The position numbers and the translations under genes are program-made. Source: Aphelocoma coerulescens (lineage: Eukaryota; Chordata; Aves; Passeriformes; Corvidae). From it: a stretch of 64,000 bases of DNA. The stretch is from the NCBI RefSeq assembly GCF_041296385.1, contig NC_091023.1:24243924-24307923 (forward strand). Reading direction: 5' to 3'. This document shows, piece by piece, positions 1 through 53,920 of the stretch. Position 1 is the first letter of the stretch. Every line of letters starts with the position of its first letter. Under the pieces are notes generated by a model that did no database searches, was not told the DNA's origin, and saw only the letters and a program-made list of their open reading frames with translations.

Positions 1-3000
1 AATCCTTTATGCAGCTCTAGTAAACTTTCTAGGCAGCACAAGGTCACTGTAGTAGTGCAGTGTTCCTTCCTTGGAGCACAGTTTTCCTGGAGTGAGTGCT
101 GCTTTGGGAATTCTGTGCCGTTCATGAATGATTCCTTCCTTATCCGTGTTTCCTTAAAAATGCAGTTCAATATTAGCTGGAAGGATAAATGTTTTCCAAG
201 GCTCAGCAGAGCTCCTGCTGTTGAGTTGGGAATTTAAGGGGTATTTTGTGGGGGGTTTCTTACTGCTCATGGTGAAATTCATTACCAACACAGCTTTAGC
301 ATAATCCATAATTTTCCTGTCTGCCCAGGGATGGTGCAGGCACTCCTGTCTCCAAGCTTGGCTCCTGGACTCTTACCATCAGAGTTATCCTGCTCTTAGG
401 AAAAAACGTTATCAGTGCTCCCTGGCCACTCCTGCATCCTGTGGAAACACCAATTTTAGGCTGGAAAAATGCTGGGATTGAGGTTTTTCCCTTGGTTTGG
501 CTGGTTCCCTGCTTCTGCATTTCCATTGTCTCCCCTCCCTTTTCCTGGAGTCTCTTCTGCTGATCTTGGGGACACCTCAGTGTCCATTTCTCTGCTGATC
601 AAGACTGTTCAGTCCCCTCTGTGAAATCATTTTTCTGCAGGCTGGACAGGGAGCTTTGCTCTCAAAGCAGCCTTGTAAGAGCAGAGAATTGCCTGGTTCA
701 CGTAGATTTCTACCCCAAACTGATTCCCAAGGTATTTTCCTCTATATTTCATGATATTAAGTAATGACAAGAGCTTGAGTCAAGAATTTCACTGTGGTGT
801 TTAAAGGAGAGGAGTTTGGATGAGAGAGCAGCTGAGAGTGGAAATCATTGGGCACAAATGCTGGGAGATTTGTCGTGTGGAGAGGGTAAACACCTCCTAA
901 GGACGAGGTAAATAAATTATCACAAGGTAAATATTAATGGAATAGAGCAATGCCAAAATTTCTGGTGACAGAGATATTAACCTCACATGAGCTTCAAGGC
1001 ATAAAATCTTCTGGTTACTGAGTGATGGTGTTAACACCTCAGGGTGTAGAGGGAAGGGATCTCTGGGTCTTCCTTGAACGTGGAAAACTTGCTGATTTTG
1101 GAGCTGCTTTTAAGAATGTTCGGCTTCTGTGCCTTGATGGGGTTTTTGTGTTTGTTGTGACAAAGTCAGCCCAGCAAAGCCTCCACACCTCCACACGGAC
1201 CTTTGAATTGCTTGATGCTTCTGCTCTGAACTCACCTGGGCTCAGAGCTTGCAGAGGACAATCCAGTGTTGGGCTGAAGAACAGGATCCCATTTTGTGAT
1301 CTGGACATGTGCAAGAGGGGAAAGAAGCAGCAGCCTCCTGCTGAGCACAGCAGATCTTCAGAGAGGAGAAAACAGCTGAGAGCCAGTCAATGCCCCCAGA
1401 TTTACACTGGGGAGGGCTGAGGGTTCTCTGGGGTGGCTGTAGGTACAGCTCCCTCTGCACTGGTGTCTGCACAAGGTGTGAGGAACAACACCCACACCCC
1501 AACACCCACAGCCCTGCTGGCCCCCGAGGCTTTGTTCAAAGTCTGGCGCTGTCTGATGCTTTCGTTCCCACTCCCACTTAAAATATCATTAAAAACCCCC
1601 AAACAAACAAATCATCCAGCTGCCCTGTTTGGAGAAAAAACCTTGGAACTGGTACGATCAGAATTGGCAAGGTTTTGTGTGAGAAAGAGGCACCTAATGG
1701 CATGGTTTAACATTTTTTTCATGAGGGATTGGAATCCTTCATCCCAGTGATACAAAAAAACCCCTGGGTGCAGGTGTAGAGGTCACTAGAAGTTGAAATT
1801 CCATGGAGGTGACAGTGACAATGGAGGTCATGTGTCTGTGAGCTTTGAGTGTCCCACACCTTGGATGGTGTCAGGATGAGCTGCTGGGTTCTGCCTCAGG
1901 AGTGTCCCTTGCCCAGACCAGCCCTCCTGGGCAGCGCTCCCTGAATTTCCACACAAAAACAGGTGTAAGGAAATTACTTTCTTGGCACTGATGTTGTTCA
2001 CATCTCTCAGTTGTTATTACAAATATCTGAATATTAAACATGCTCCTGAAGCTCCTAAGCCTTTAATCCTTTTGTTTTCCTACAATAGCCATCTATTATT
2101 TTTCACTGGTATGAAATGCAAAGCTGAATAACATCCAGCAGTATCATGTCCAAATAAGCAAAAAGCTGGCGAGGAATCAAGAGATAATAAAGGTGGCTTT
2201 GCTTTGTTTCCTGCTCAGGAGCAGCAAGGAACACAGGAATTGGCTGGAGGACCATCTGCAGCAAGGACAGGGAAAGTCATGGGAGCAGCAGAAAAGCTCT
2301 GACAAAAAAACTGCAAAGGGTCAAAGCCCTGATTTCATTAAGCAGCTCCTTTCAGAATTATCTTTTCCTCTCTGCAAAATCTGTCATTGCAGCTTTTGTT
2401 CACGAAAAACATGAAAAAACTCAGTGGAATAGGTTAGGAATGGTGGATAATGAAGTTAGGACTTAATAAGGTGCATTTTGGGTGTTATTTATTAACTGGA
2501 GTTTTTCATTCCTTTTAGGTTGTTGTCATTATTGCAGATCAGTAATTTCACCTTAAAATGCTTTCTTTTAATTATTATTATTATTGTAATTATCAACCTA
2601 GCTATTAACCTTCATTTTAAAAATAATAACTAAAGTTTCTGCTCTTCCTGGTTGTAAAAATATGCACATTTACAAGCCAAGAAATTAAGAGTCCCCAATT
2701 TATTGTGGTGGGTTTTTTTTCTTAACTAGCATTACAAAATCCATCAAAGGCTATTTTGGAACTGTCTGATGCATGTATGACTCAAGGAGTATGACTTTGG
2801 AGCTGGCAGGCTCCTGGGCTTCCTGGTGGTGTGTGCATATGTGTCTCCAAACTGGCACGAAGAGGTGGTTGTGTCAATATTTATTTTATATTAGTGAGCC
2901 TTTGGGCAGCCCAAGTACAGAGGGGTGATTTGGGCTCTTAAATTCAAGACTCTCATTTGCCCATATTTGAATTATTGAAGAGTATCTGCTTTAGTTAAGC

Positions 3001-6000
3001 ACATCACATGTGAATTTATCCATTTCTAGAAGGCACAAAATTAATGACGTGCCTTGGGAGGTTTAAGAGTTCTCCCTGTTTTTAAGGAATCAAAGGAGAA
3101 GGAAGGACAGTCTTTTTAAAGGGATTTAAAACCTGATACAAGCTCTTTTAACCAGTTCTTCAGCTTTTCACCAATTAGGTTTCATAGGAAGCAATACCCA
3201 TTTTTTTATTCAAAACTTTATTCAAATTTAACTTGAATATTAACCTTGATATGTCCCCGTTCAGAAAATGTCTCTGATGTTTCTAGGTCTGCTAGCAGGA
3301 GTGAAAATTCCTTTCCGCTGGTACATTCCAGGTAGGAAGGGACATGGAAAAAAAAAAATATCACGAAAAGCTGAAGAAGTTGAGAGAAGAAGGATTGGAG
3401 AGTAAAACCTGAGGATCATTCCCAGCAAAAGGACCCCAAAACCAACACCCACAGAGGGCTTGGTCTGAAAAATCAATGAATTGTGAATTCAGGTATTTGA
3501 GGAGGAAGGATAATTGCTAATGAATTAAATTTCTTTCTGCTTGTTTGGGTTTTTTTTTTTTTAGCTTTGCTGTGGTTGGTGTTTTCTTCCAACTGCAAAT
3601 GAAGAATTCCTTTCTCTCCATTCTGTCTAAAGCAGAGCTGGGAGGATGAAGCTGAGAGTCACTTTCAACTTGGTGCATTATCAGGAGCCAGCAATTAGCT
3701 GGAAGCAAACATTAATTGTCCTTTTCCCCTTCATTTCCAGGCAGTGAACTCTATCCTGGAGTGAGCATTGTCAGCTGCAAATGCCAGGTTCAAATCTCTT
3801 GCTTGTAGGACGCTTTCCATTTTGGAATATCCCTGATGTTCTCCCAGTACACCTTACAAAAATCAAAAAAGCAGCTGATAGATTTTGATCAATTCATAAT
3901 GTCAGGCACATTTTGATATTTCCACATATTTATGCATGAATGGCCAAAGGAAAAATATTCTTTTTTTCTCGTGCAATCTTGTAGTTTCTTTGTCAGCTGA
4001 GAAGGTAGATAATAAATATTGGCAATACATAAGACTTGGCTCTGCTAAGAGCTACCCTTGCTATCTTGAGCAGCAGCAGTTATTAATTTTCAGACATAAT
4101 CAAGTGATTTATATTCATGATTATGGTTCAAACCATCCTGACACTTGTTCCTTCTACATCAGACACCTTCTCGCTTCGTGCTTTCTGTGTTCAGCAGCGA
4201 TTAAAATAAGAATGAGAGGGTTTGGGGTTTTTTAGGAGTATTGTTACAGTGTTTCTCCTCTGATTTCAGGTCTTACCCACTGACTCACCACCTGAGCAGT
4301 GTGTTCTGCACTGACTTGCAGTAATTACTGTATTTTAGAGATTCCCAGCAAGTCATTTCCTCATTTGCATTTAGAACTGCAAAATTTACTCCTCTTTCTA
4401 TACCCCATAGATCCACTGGAATTCTTATATTTGTGATCATTCTCATGACCACTGATATCTAATTATCACTGGTGTCTAATTTGACCTCATAAAAATTCAT
4501 AAATAACACATAAAAATTCGATTTTAATGTTCATTACCTCTGCCATACTTTGTTGGATCAAAAGTGGTATTGGAATGAGGATAAAGATCATTGTTTAGCT
4601 GTAAAGAAACATATTTACTTTCAAAATGTAGTTTCTGTGCTATGTTTGTTTGCATTTCTTTCAGAAGAACTGCACATACTTTGAAAATGAACTTCAAATA
4701 TGTTCTGCTTTCCCACTGCAATGAAATGACTCAGCTGAATTATTTCTCTGTTTGGTAAACAAAATCAAAATATTTTGGTTGTCAATTACTATAAAATGAA
4801 AACTGCTTTTGTCTGAGACAGAGCTCACAGCATCTGATCTTGAATTGTGATGTGCTTTGGGAAAATGACACAGCATGGGATGAATCCAAATTCATTCTCT
4901 CCAGAGTCTCATTGGGGGAAAATCTGTTTTCAATGCATTGGTGAGACTTCACAGCTCCTTGTCTTGCTCAGTTGAATGTCTGGAGGAGACTCCAGGCCTC
5001 TGAAAACAGCTCAGCCTTTTTCCTTGCTTGGATGTGACCAGCACTGCCCTGGAGAGCTCCCAGTTGGGAGAACTGGGATTGCAGGGCGGGTTCAGCCATG
5101 CAAACGTGGAATGTGGGAAGTAGGGGAGTGTGTTCCCACTGGATCTGTGCCAGATGTCCTTCCATAACAGTAGTTATGTTCCTGGCTGGACTGGTAACTG
5201 CAAACAGATTCTTACAGGAACGGTAACTTACACAACTGTAACTTATATTAAATATTTGATACCAAAACAGTGAAAAAACACATCTTGTGAAACTGTGGAA
5301 AAAGTATAAGGTATTTCTGTTTCTATTTCCCAGTGTGGTCCCTTAGCTGAAACCCCAATTATTAGCCCAGCTGACTGAATTAGTACAACCAGGGAGCTCA
5401 CTCTGCCCAGCTAACGAGCTTTGCAAGTTGTGTGTGATTTAATTAAAAATGGACCTGTTCAAAGCAAAGAGATAAATTTCTCTTCTTAAATGACCACATT
5501 TTTTACAGTACCTAATTTCCTAGATTGCTTTCCTGTGCCATTCTCTCCAGCCTAGCCTGTACCCCTGGGCTTCTAGCAATTCTTCTTCCCAGCTTTTTGT
5601 CAGAAAGGAATCAGCTCAGAATTCCTGGAAACCAAAGCAGGAGCCAGCAGAGACCATGCTGCTCCAGCTCTTCTTTTAATGGAGTTCTCATTGTTTTTAC
5701 GGCCTCTCAGTGTCCCTGACTGAGGAGCCTTCCCTGTCCCTCCTCCTTGGAGTTCAATATTACACCTTGCCCTGAAAGCCCCGTGGTCGATCTCCTTTGT
5801 GGAGTAATGAAAGCACACTCAGCTGGGAAACCTGCTGGGAAACCCTCCCTGGAGACCTTTGTGTCCCCTGCTTTTGTGCTCTGGAGTGGCAGGGAAAGCG
5901 TTCCCTGGGTGATGGATGACAGAGGTTTGTGGCACCACCAATTCAGGGAAGCACTTAAGCAAATGGTTTTATTGATGGCAGGGAGATTGCTAAATGGAAC

Positions 6001-6312
6001 CCATGGAATATGCTGTGCTGGGCCCAGAGCTTTCCTGGAACGGTTACGTGAAATAAATAAGCTTTGGAAAACAAATATCCATCAACCAACCCCCTCAGGC
6101 TTCCCTAACCATTATCAGCCTCATAATCCACACTAAACCATTATTTTTGTCTCAATAGACACTTACAAAGCAGCGTATTCAGCAATTTTGAGCAATGTTT
6201 CCAGAGTTTACTTGGGCATGGGGAGTGTTCCCATGGAAAGGAGGGCTGAGATTGGTTTGGAAACTCTGCCTGTTGCTTTTCTGAGTCTCTGGGAGTGTTG
6301 GCATTGATCTGA
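1..6312. other. Upstream intergenic region, no supported gene
   Basis: I see no convincing gene here. Open frames are short, none resembles a family I recognise, and none is bounded by splice sites that chain in phase. The sequence is AT-rich avian intergenic DNA with short homopolymers and a small ATT-rich tract near 2568-2590. Regulatory elements for the downstream gene could lie here, but nothing visible identifies one. Confidence 0.6.
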
Positions 6313-6808
6313 GGGGAAGGAAGGAAGGAAGGAAGGAAGGAAGGAAGGAAGGAAGGAAGGAAGGAAGGAAGGAAGGAAGGAAGGAAGGGAGGAAGGGAGG
6401 AAGGGAGGAAGGGAGGAAGGGAGGAAGGGAGGAAGGGAGGAAGGGAGGAAGGGAGGAAGGGAGGAAGGGAGGAAGGAAGGAAGGAAGGAAGGAAGGAAGG
6501 AAGGAAGGAAGGAAGGAAGGAAGGAAGGAAGGAAGGAAGGAAGGAAGGAAGGAAGGAAGGAAGGAAAGAAGGAAGGAAAGAAGGAAGGAAAGAAGGAAAG
6601 AAGGAAAGAAGGAATTAGGGAGGAAGGGAGGAAGGAAGGAAGGAATTCGGAAGGAAGGAAGGAAAGAAGGAAAGAAGGAAAGAAGGAAAGAAGGAAGGAA
6701 GGAATTCGGAATTCGGAATTCGGAAGGAATTCGGAATTCGGAAGGAAGGAAGGAAGGAAGGAAGGAAGGAAGGAAGGAAGGAAGGAAGGATGGATGGATG
6801 GATGGATG
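6313..6808. repeat. GGAA / GGGA / GGAATTCGG composite microsatellite
   Basis: About 495 bp of almost uninterrupted purine repeat. It begins as (GGAA)n, becomes (GGAAGGGA)n around 6386-6472, returns to (GGAA)n, then passes through GGAAAGAA variants and a block rich in GGAATTCGG around 6642-6745. It ends in (GGAT)n at about 6788-6808. The minus strand gives a long Phe-Leu-Pro-Ser frame purely because a 4-bp repeat keeps all frames open; this is not a gene. The block lies about 1.0-1.4 kb upstream of the predicted MGAM promoter. (GGAA)n arrays are known to bind ETS-family factors, but any function here is speculation. Confidence 0.97.
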
Positions 6809-7579
6809 CAGGAGACCCCCAGTGCTCTGGATGTGCATTGATTTTCTTTCCTTCAAGTGCTGACTGAGGAAAAGGGGCCCATCCTATCTGTGCTTCATCA
6901 GGAAATATTCCAAATTTCTCATTCCTGGGCTCCACAGGCAGAGCTGAGGGAAGGAGAAATTGGGATAAATTCATGAGCAGTACAAAAAATACAAGTGGCC
7001 CTTCTCAGCCATTTCATTGTTATTGAAAAATTACTTGCAAATGCTTCAATAATATGAATTGAAAGCTTGCTTTTGGAAAATAGGGATTTAATGTTAAAAT
7101 CCCACCTATCATTTGTGAGAAAAAGACAAAACCCAGTTAGGTTTGAAGGATTCATATTAAGGTTATGATTGAAGCCTCTTTGCTATAAAATTTTAACATT
7201 TCTGTGTTAATCTTTCATCTTTTTCATCTGCTTTTGATATTTATTAGTTGTATCCCATGAAATCTGTTTATATTGATTTAAGATTCATATTTTATCGTTA
7301 ATTCCAATAAAAATTTAATGGTCATAAATTTGATTCTCCCCTGAAATGAGTTCAGCAGCTCTCTCCCTCATTTGGGAAAGTTTAATGACTTCCTGTGGTG
7401 ACTAAAGCAGAAATAATAGACAAAGAATCTGAGAGATCCATGAAGGTTAAAGTACCAAAGATACAGAAAAAGAAGAGATTAAAAAAAAAAACCTAGTCAT
7501 GCAACTGGATGAGCTGACTGGCATTTTACAGCTGTTTATCTCTCCTTTGCAGAATCTGATGCTTCATATTAAGCAAAAT
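6809..7579. other. AT-rich spacer between microsatellite and MGAM promoter
   Basis: No gene, RNA or dispersed repeat recognised. The stretch is AT-rich and leads directly into the predicted promoter. It may contain distal promoter sites, but I found no clear cluster here. Confidence 0.5.
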
Positions 7580-7592
7580 ATTATTAATTAAC
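7580..7592 (+). promoter_or_regulatory. HNF1-like site in predicted MGAM promoter
   Basis: The 13-mer ATTATTAATTAAC matches the palindromic HNF1 consensus (GTTAATNATTAAC) at 10 of 12 informative positions, with an intact right half-site. It lies about 165-175 bp upstream of the predicted start, similar to the main HNF1 element (SIF3) of the mammalian sucrase-isomaltase promoter. HNF1-alpha is an established activator of intestinal disaccharidase genes. Assignment is by motif and position only. Confidence 0.5.
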
Positions 7593-7690
7593 CAGCCATT
7601 CCCGGGCTGCAATAATCCCAGTGTTCAGTCCAAAGAGTGTCTGCAATCTGCCTGTAATTCTGGCTGTGCCTGCCATTGGCCCAGGGCTTT

Positions 7691-7729
7691 GCAAACACAG
7701 CTGAGAACTGATAACAGCAGCTCATAAAG
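7691..7729 (+). promoter_or_regulatory. FOXA-, GATA- and CDX/TATA-like core promoter cluster
   Basis: Within 40 bp there is GCAAACA (FOXA-like, reverse complement TGTTTGC) at 7691-7697, TGATAA (GATA factor site) at 7709-7714 and CATAAAG at 7723-7729. CATAAAG fits a CDX2 site and could also serve as a weak TATA box. GATA4, CDX2, FOXA and HNF1 factors drive enterocyte genes. A start 25-30 nt downstream would be near 7755, just before the predicted exon 1. This is inference; no transcript was seen. Confidence 0.45.
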
Positions 7730-7754
7730 GCCCTGGGTTGATACTGGACTTCAC

Positions 7755-7794
7755 ACTGAGGAGCAGCAGATGAAGGAACCACAGAAACTTTAAG
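7755..7794 (+). other. Predicted non-coding first exon of MGAM (5' UTR)
   Basis: Inferred exon 1, about 40 nt, ending at the donor TAAG|GTATGG with GT at 7795-7796. Splicing to the acceptor at 9148-9149 would join it directly to the ATG at 9150, giving A at -3 and G at +4, a strong start context. The ATG exon is itself preceded by a pyrimidine-rich 3' splice site (TTTTTCTGGATTTCTAG), so a separate upstream exon is needed. Mammalian SI and MGAM genes also have a non-coding first exon. An upstream ATG at 7770 opens a 7-codon frame. The 5' end is a guess. Confidence 0.45.
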
Positions 7795-9149
7795 GTATGG
7801 CATTTGTTTTATTGCTTCCAAGGTTCTGGAGAGCTTTGCCTTGCTGGGGAGTGCTCATCACACAACAGAACTTAAATTTATAAATTAGAAATGCTTATTT
7901 CCAATGCTTTAGGGTTTGGAGGGAGACCATGTGAAGAAAGAACTGAAATTCAATGAGATAGGAGGCTTTCATGACAAGAATTTGAATGAAATCAACTTTT
8001 CAGATTAATGACCATTAGGCTTTTTAACTTTTAGTATGATAACATCTGGGGCAACACAGCAAAAGTGGGGTTTTGGCTCGGATAGAGGGAGGCTGATGGG
8101 TTAAAAATGGCACCAGGAGCGTACAATGGTTTAAACTGTTATTTCACACACAAAATAGTTTATTCTGAAGTATTTTTCACTCCTGTGGGTCATCACTAAA
8201 ACATACAAAAGTGTTCTGATGTGCCAGTGTAATGCACGTGTGCTCCCACACTTTCTCAACTAAACAGAACCAATTTCTTTGTATTTGAGATTGTTTTATG
8301 AGGTTAAGTGCCCTTAACCACAAGTTAAATGCAGTGATAGCTGCCAGTGTGTGTATTGATCTGGCTGCTGAGATTAGTTTTAATTAGTTTTAATCAGTTT
8401 GATTGCTGGTGCAGTTCACAGTTCAGTGCTACTGGTTCTGAGTTGTTCTTTTTTCCAGCAGAGCCCTCTTGGCTCAGCACAATTTACTCACCAAAAAAAT
8501 ACAGAAGGAATTTGGGAAAAACCTCGTGTTTCCCACAGCTTTTTAAGGCACTGACTCCAGTGACTTATTTCCCATATTGCAGTTGTGATTTCAGCAGCAA
8601 CCACTGTGCCATGAGCTTGTCCACAATCTGTTCTCCCACTGTACAAATGAGCAATGTGCCTCTGTCTTGCCTTCCCCACGTGTCCTGGACACGCCCCCAG
8701 AGTTTATTTGAGCTTTTCTCAGGTATATTTTTAACGAATCACGTTCCTCCCCTGTAAGAAAGAACAGACTTGGGATTGATCTAAGGGAAAAAAAGAAAGA
8801 AAAGGAAAAAAAGGGGAAGAAGATTTAATTTCTTTTCTGTTTCAGGAATTTTAGTAACCTGTAAGGAAACTCCATGGTTACTCTCAGGAGTAAATTGTTC
8901 TGTGTTAAGTGATTTACAGGAAGCAAAATACATTTCTCAGTGTAATAATTTCATAATCTGCACTGGGTGAATTATCCTGAACTGGAGATTTATTGCACAT
9001 GGTCTTTAAGAAGCATTCTATTTAAGCCTCAGGATTAGGTGGCCTGGCTTAAAACCTGAATAATTTACAATTGTTGCTAATTTAATAAATTGGAAATGTA
9101 ATTTGTACCTGTTTTTCTTTTACCAATGGCGGTTTTTCTGGATTTCTAG

Positions 9150-50566
<41,417 letters not shown>

Positions 50567-50820
50567 AATGGAAAATAACATCAGCCACACCACTGGGTTC
50601 TCTCAGACTTGCAAAACCTCTTTCAGTTTTTCCCTTAAAACCACACCAGTACAGCCAGTTCGTACCCAGGTATTTTGTGTACAAAGCAGTCACGTGCCAG
50701 TGGGGACACTTCAGGAGAACTTCATCTTTCAAAGCTGAGAACTGAAGGGAAAACTCTTGTTTTTTAAGAGTAGAATTCCTGTCTGACTTAGTATCTAATA
50801 AATTTTGTAAAAAGAGATGC
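50567..50820 (+). other. MGAM 3' UTR
   Basis: Predicted 3' untranslated region of about 250 nt, running from the stop to just past the AATAAA signal. The exact cleavage site is not determined. Confidence 0.7.
50797..50802 (+). promoter_or_regulatory. MGAM polyadenylation signal AATAAA
   Basis: First canonical AATAAA after the stop codon, 231 nt downstream, in the context TCTAATAAATTTTGT with T-rich sequence following. Expected cleavage is 10-30 nt beyond it. Confidence 0.75.
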
Positions 50821-50829
50821 AGCTGATGT

Positions 50830-53795
50830 TACCTAAGTGGAGCTGAAAGCATTATTTTGCCCATATCTAAATTCCATCCTAATTTTAATTACACCCATGC
50901 AAGTTACTGCTATGGAGAAAAATTGAAGGCCAGATAAAGTAAAAACAAATGTTTTCAGATGACTGATTTAGCATGAAATAATATTTAAAGTTTTTGATCT
51001 ACAAAATACTCAAATACTTGAAAAAATCATTTGAAGTCGAGGGGGTTTTGTATGACTTCAGCCAGATCTTTGTGTTTCCCATGTTTGAACCTGAAGTTGT
51101 AAAATTAAACCTGAGGTTTCAAGGTTAATTAACGAGTGTTGGTCTCTGTGTGTTTATTTCACGGAAGGAAATGTTGTTGTTGTGTTTTTACCATAATAAC
51201 AATTAATGTTAAAGCCTCCTTTTATCCCAAGAGTGCAGCACGTGAATTAAAGAGACAGGGAAAACATATTTACAATTAAATTTGATGGGAAGAAACTGCT
51301 GTTGGAGGTAGAGGTGAGCTCCAGGGACTGTGCTTTACATTCATTTAAAGGATTCCTCCTTGCTTTAAAATTTTGGGGTAAAAAACTCAGTAGCCAACAT
51401 CTCCTAGGTGGGTTAGTGCAATCATAGGGGTGAATTTATTGCAACTTTGCTGTGAAATGGTGACGAAATTGGCAAAGAAAATGATCATTTAGGAGTAATT
51501 TTATATTTCATATTTTGACAAATAAACCTTCCCTGTTTCTCCAGCTGCAAGCAGATGTGAGGATGTGTCCCTTTGCTGCAGAGAGGGGGGAGCTTTCACC
51601 TTATGTCCCACACTTTGCACCCTCTCATCTGACATAGGAAATATTAGAGACAGCCAAAGGCTTCCAAAAAACCAAATTTGTCCTTATTCATTTGAGGAAC
51701 CTCATTTTTGTCTTTTTTTCACCTTTGAGAGGCTTCAAAAAAAAAAAAAAATTTCTTCTTATTTATTTGGGGAACCTCCTTGTCTGCTTTTCAGCTTGGA
51801 GAGGCCCAGCACCTCACCTGAATCCCAAGTTTCAGCCCCAGGGGCTGGTTTTACTGAGGGCCCAGGATAACAATTCCTGAGAAACTCTCCCAGGCTGAGA
51901 AATCCCAGCTTCAAACTCACTTGGCCACCCCGGGGTCACTCCCTGCAGAGCCTCTCCCATCCCACATTCCCTCAGCCACTCTGGATCCAGCCCATTGCAG
52001 GAAATCCCACGAAAACCCAGTTTCCAACAGAATTAAACACCCTCCTTGTGCTGAGAGGGGATTTTTTAACTCTCCTGAGAGTTTGACTTTCCAGCACTTA
52101 ACTTGTAACATAACAATACCCAGAGGTTTGACACAATCCTGCTGCACACCCCACCAGAAAATCCTCACTGAAGGCACAAAGCCTTGCCTGAAAGCCACAA
52201 AGTTCTGCACTGGACATCTTCTTTTCTGAGCTTTATTTTTTGGAACCATTGGAATTTTGTTGGAACTGTTGCAGCCTGACAGCAGCTGAAGAGAAGTACC
52301 CGGGTAGGGCAGCTCAGAGGGAAAGCACCACGAAGCAGGGTGGGGAGGAAATGATGGAAAAGCAGCTCCCATTTGCCATCAGTGCCATTCCAAAGGGTTC
52401 CCAAGTGCTGCCTGCCCTGAAAGGCTCCTCCTGGGTCCAAACTGTGGGACTGAGGGGCTGGGGTGGAGCAGCTGCGTAGAACAGGAGCAGACATTGTGCT
52501 AAAGAGACACTGATGGCCCTGGAATTACAATTCCACTCATGGAAAAGATAAAAACCTCGTCATGCTCGGCTGTGCTTGTGTTAATGAAGCTGCCACACAC
52601 GCACAGATAATTGGTTTTTTCCTTGGAGCTGGAAGGAGCAGCTGGATGGCAACATCTGGCAGCACGGCTGGAGCGTGGTGGGCTGGGAAAAGAGGGTTGG
52701 GCACCTTTGGGGATCCTTTTCCTTCCTTTTCCTTCCCTCCTTTTATACAAAAAACTCATTCTGTGATTGTTTTTCTGGTCAGTTAAGGAACTTTGGGGTT
52801 TTTTTCAGCTAAACCAGGAAATCTTTGATAAATGACGAAGAGTTTGGAAGTTCCTCTTTACATTTGCTGGAAATACCAATCTCCTGTGACTCCAAGGATT
52901 AAGCCAAGCTTGGCAGTGCTTTCAATTACCAACACAAATATATTGCAATATGAATTCTTGAATTATGATTATTTGCAACTGAAATGTTAAAAATTAATCC
53001 AATGTAATGCACTTCAAATTAGCCCATGTGGAAAGCTGAAGTGTTTAAATACACATGGGCTGTGTGCTATATATAAATATACACTTCACAAGTGCATGGT
53101 TAAGTGGACACACTTAAACACACACTACGTCTATTACTTAAATTATTAATATTTAAATTGTATTATTTAAAGTAAGGGGGTTTTTTCCTTTTATTATATG
53201 GTTGCTCTCACAGAGTCGTTCAGTTGAATGTTTAATGCAGATGAGGCATTATGCACATTACAATAATTATGGCATAAGAGATTCAGAAATGCTCCCTGAC
53301 CAGTGGGTCCCTTTTTAATCATCTCAGGAGACCTTTCCTCCCCCTGATACAAACCCTACACTCAGGGTCAGCCCAGAAAGCAGCTGATACTGAAATATTC
53401 CAGCTCTTTTTAAAAATGGATAAAATTTGCGTTGAGTACCGGCTGCAGGAACGGCAAATAAAAATGACATGCGAGCAGGATGTCCAAAAAGTACCTGCTA
53501 AAAACATTATTTGCCATTACCTGAGTCTTGAAAGTAGCCCAGGGGTGGAGGAGAGCGAGGAATCCGATCTGGAGCAGGCCCTCCACATCCATGGTTTTCT
53601 TTGCCAGCATGGGAACAGCTGGGAGAATCTGCTGTGGAAAAGAGAAAATATTCAACATCTTTGTGGATTTGGGTATCCAAACCAGCTCATCAGGACACAG
53701 GGGCTGGAATTAAATCAGGTGTGTCCAGGAGTTGATGTAAGAGCTTCCAATGCCCTGTGTCCATGGAGAAGAATTCTCCTCACATCTGGTTTTTG
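50830..53795. other. Downstream intergenic region
   Basis: No gene supported. The frames around 51565-52494 are ordinary background frames with no family resemblance. A weak minus-strand exon-like segment at 53521-53631 is described in the findings. Confidence 0.5.
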
Positions 53796-53920
53796 TAGAA
53801 TCACGGAATGGTTTGGGTTGGGACCTTCAAGCCCATCCCATCCCAGCCCCTGCCATGGGCAGGGACACCTTCCCCTATCCCAGGCTGCTCCAAGCCCCAG
53901 TGTCCAACCTGGCCTTGGGA
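53796..53920 (-). mobile_element. CR1 LINE 3' fragment, intergenic
   Basis: About 125 bp of inverted CR1: TAGAATCACGGAATGGTTTG, GGTTGGGACCTTCAAGCCCA, then CCCCTATCCCAGGCTGCTCC and CCAACCTGGCCTTGGGA. Truncated. Confidence 0.93.

Noticed and set aside
6179..6856. 225-residue minus-strand frame rich in Phe-Leu-Pro-Ser
   Set aside because: It is a translation of the GGAA microsatellite; a 4-bp repeat without stops stays open in every frame.
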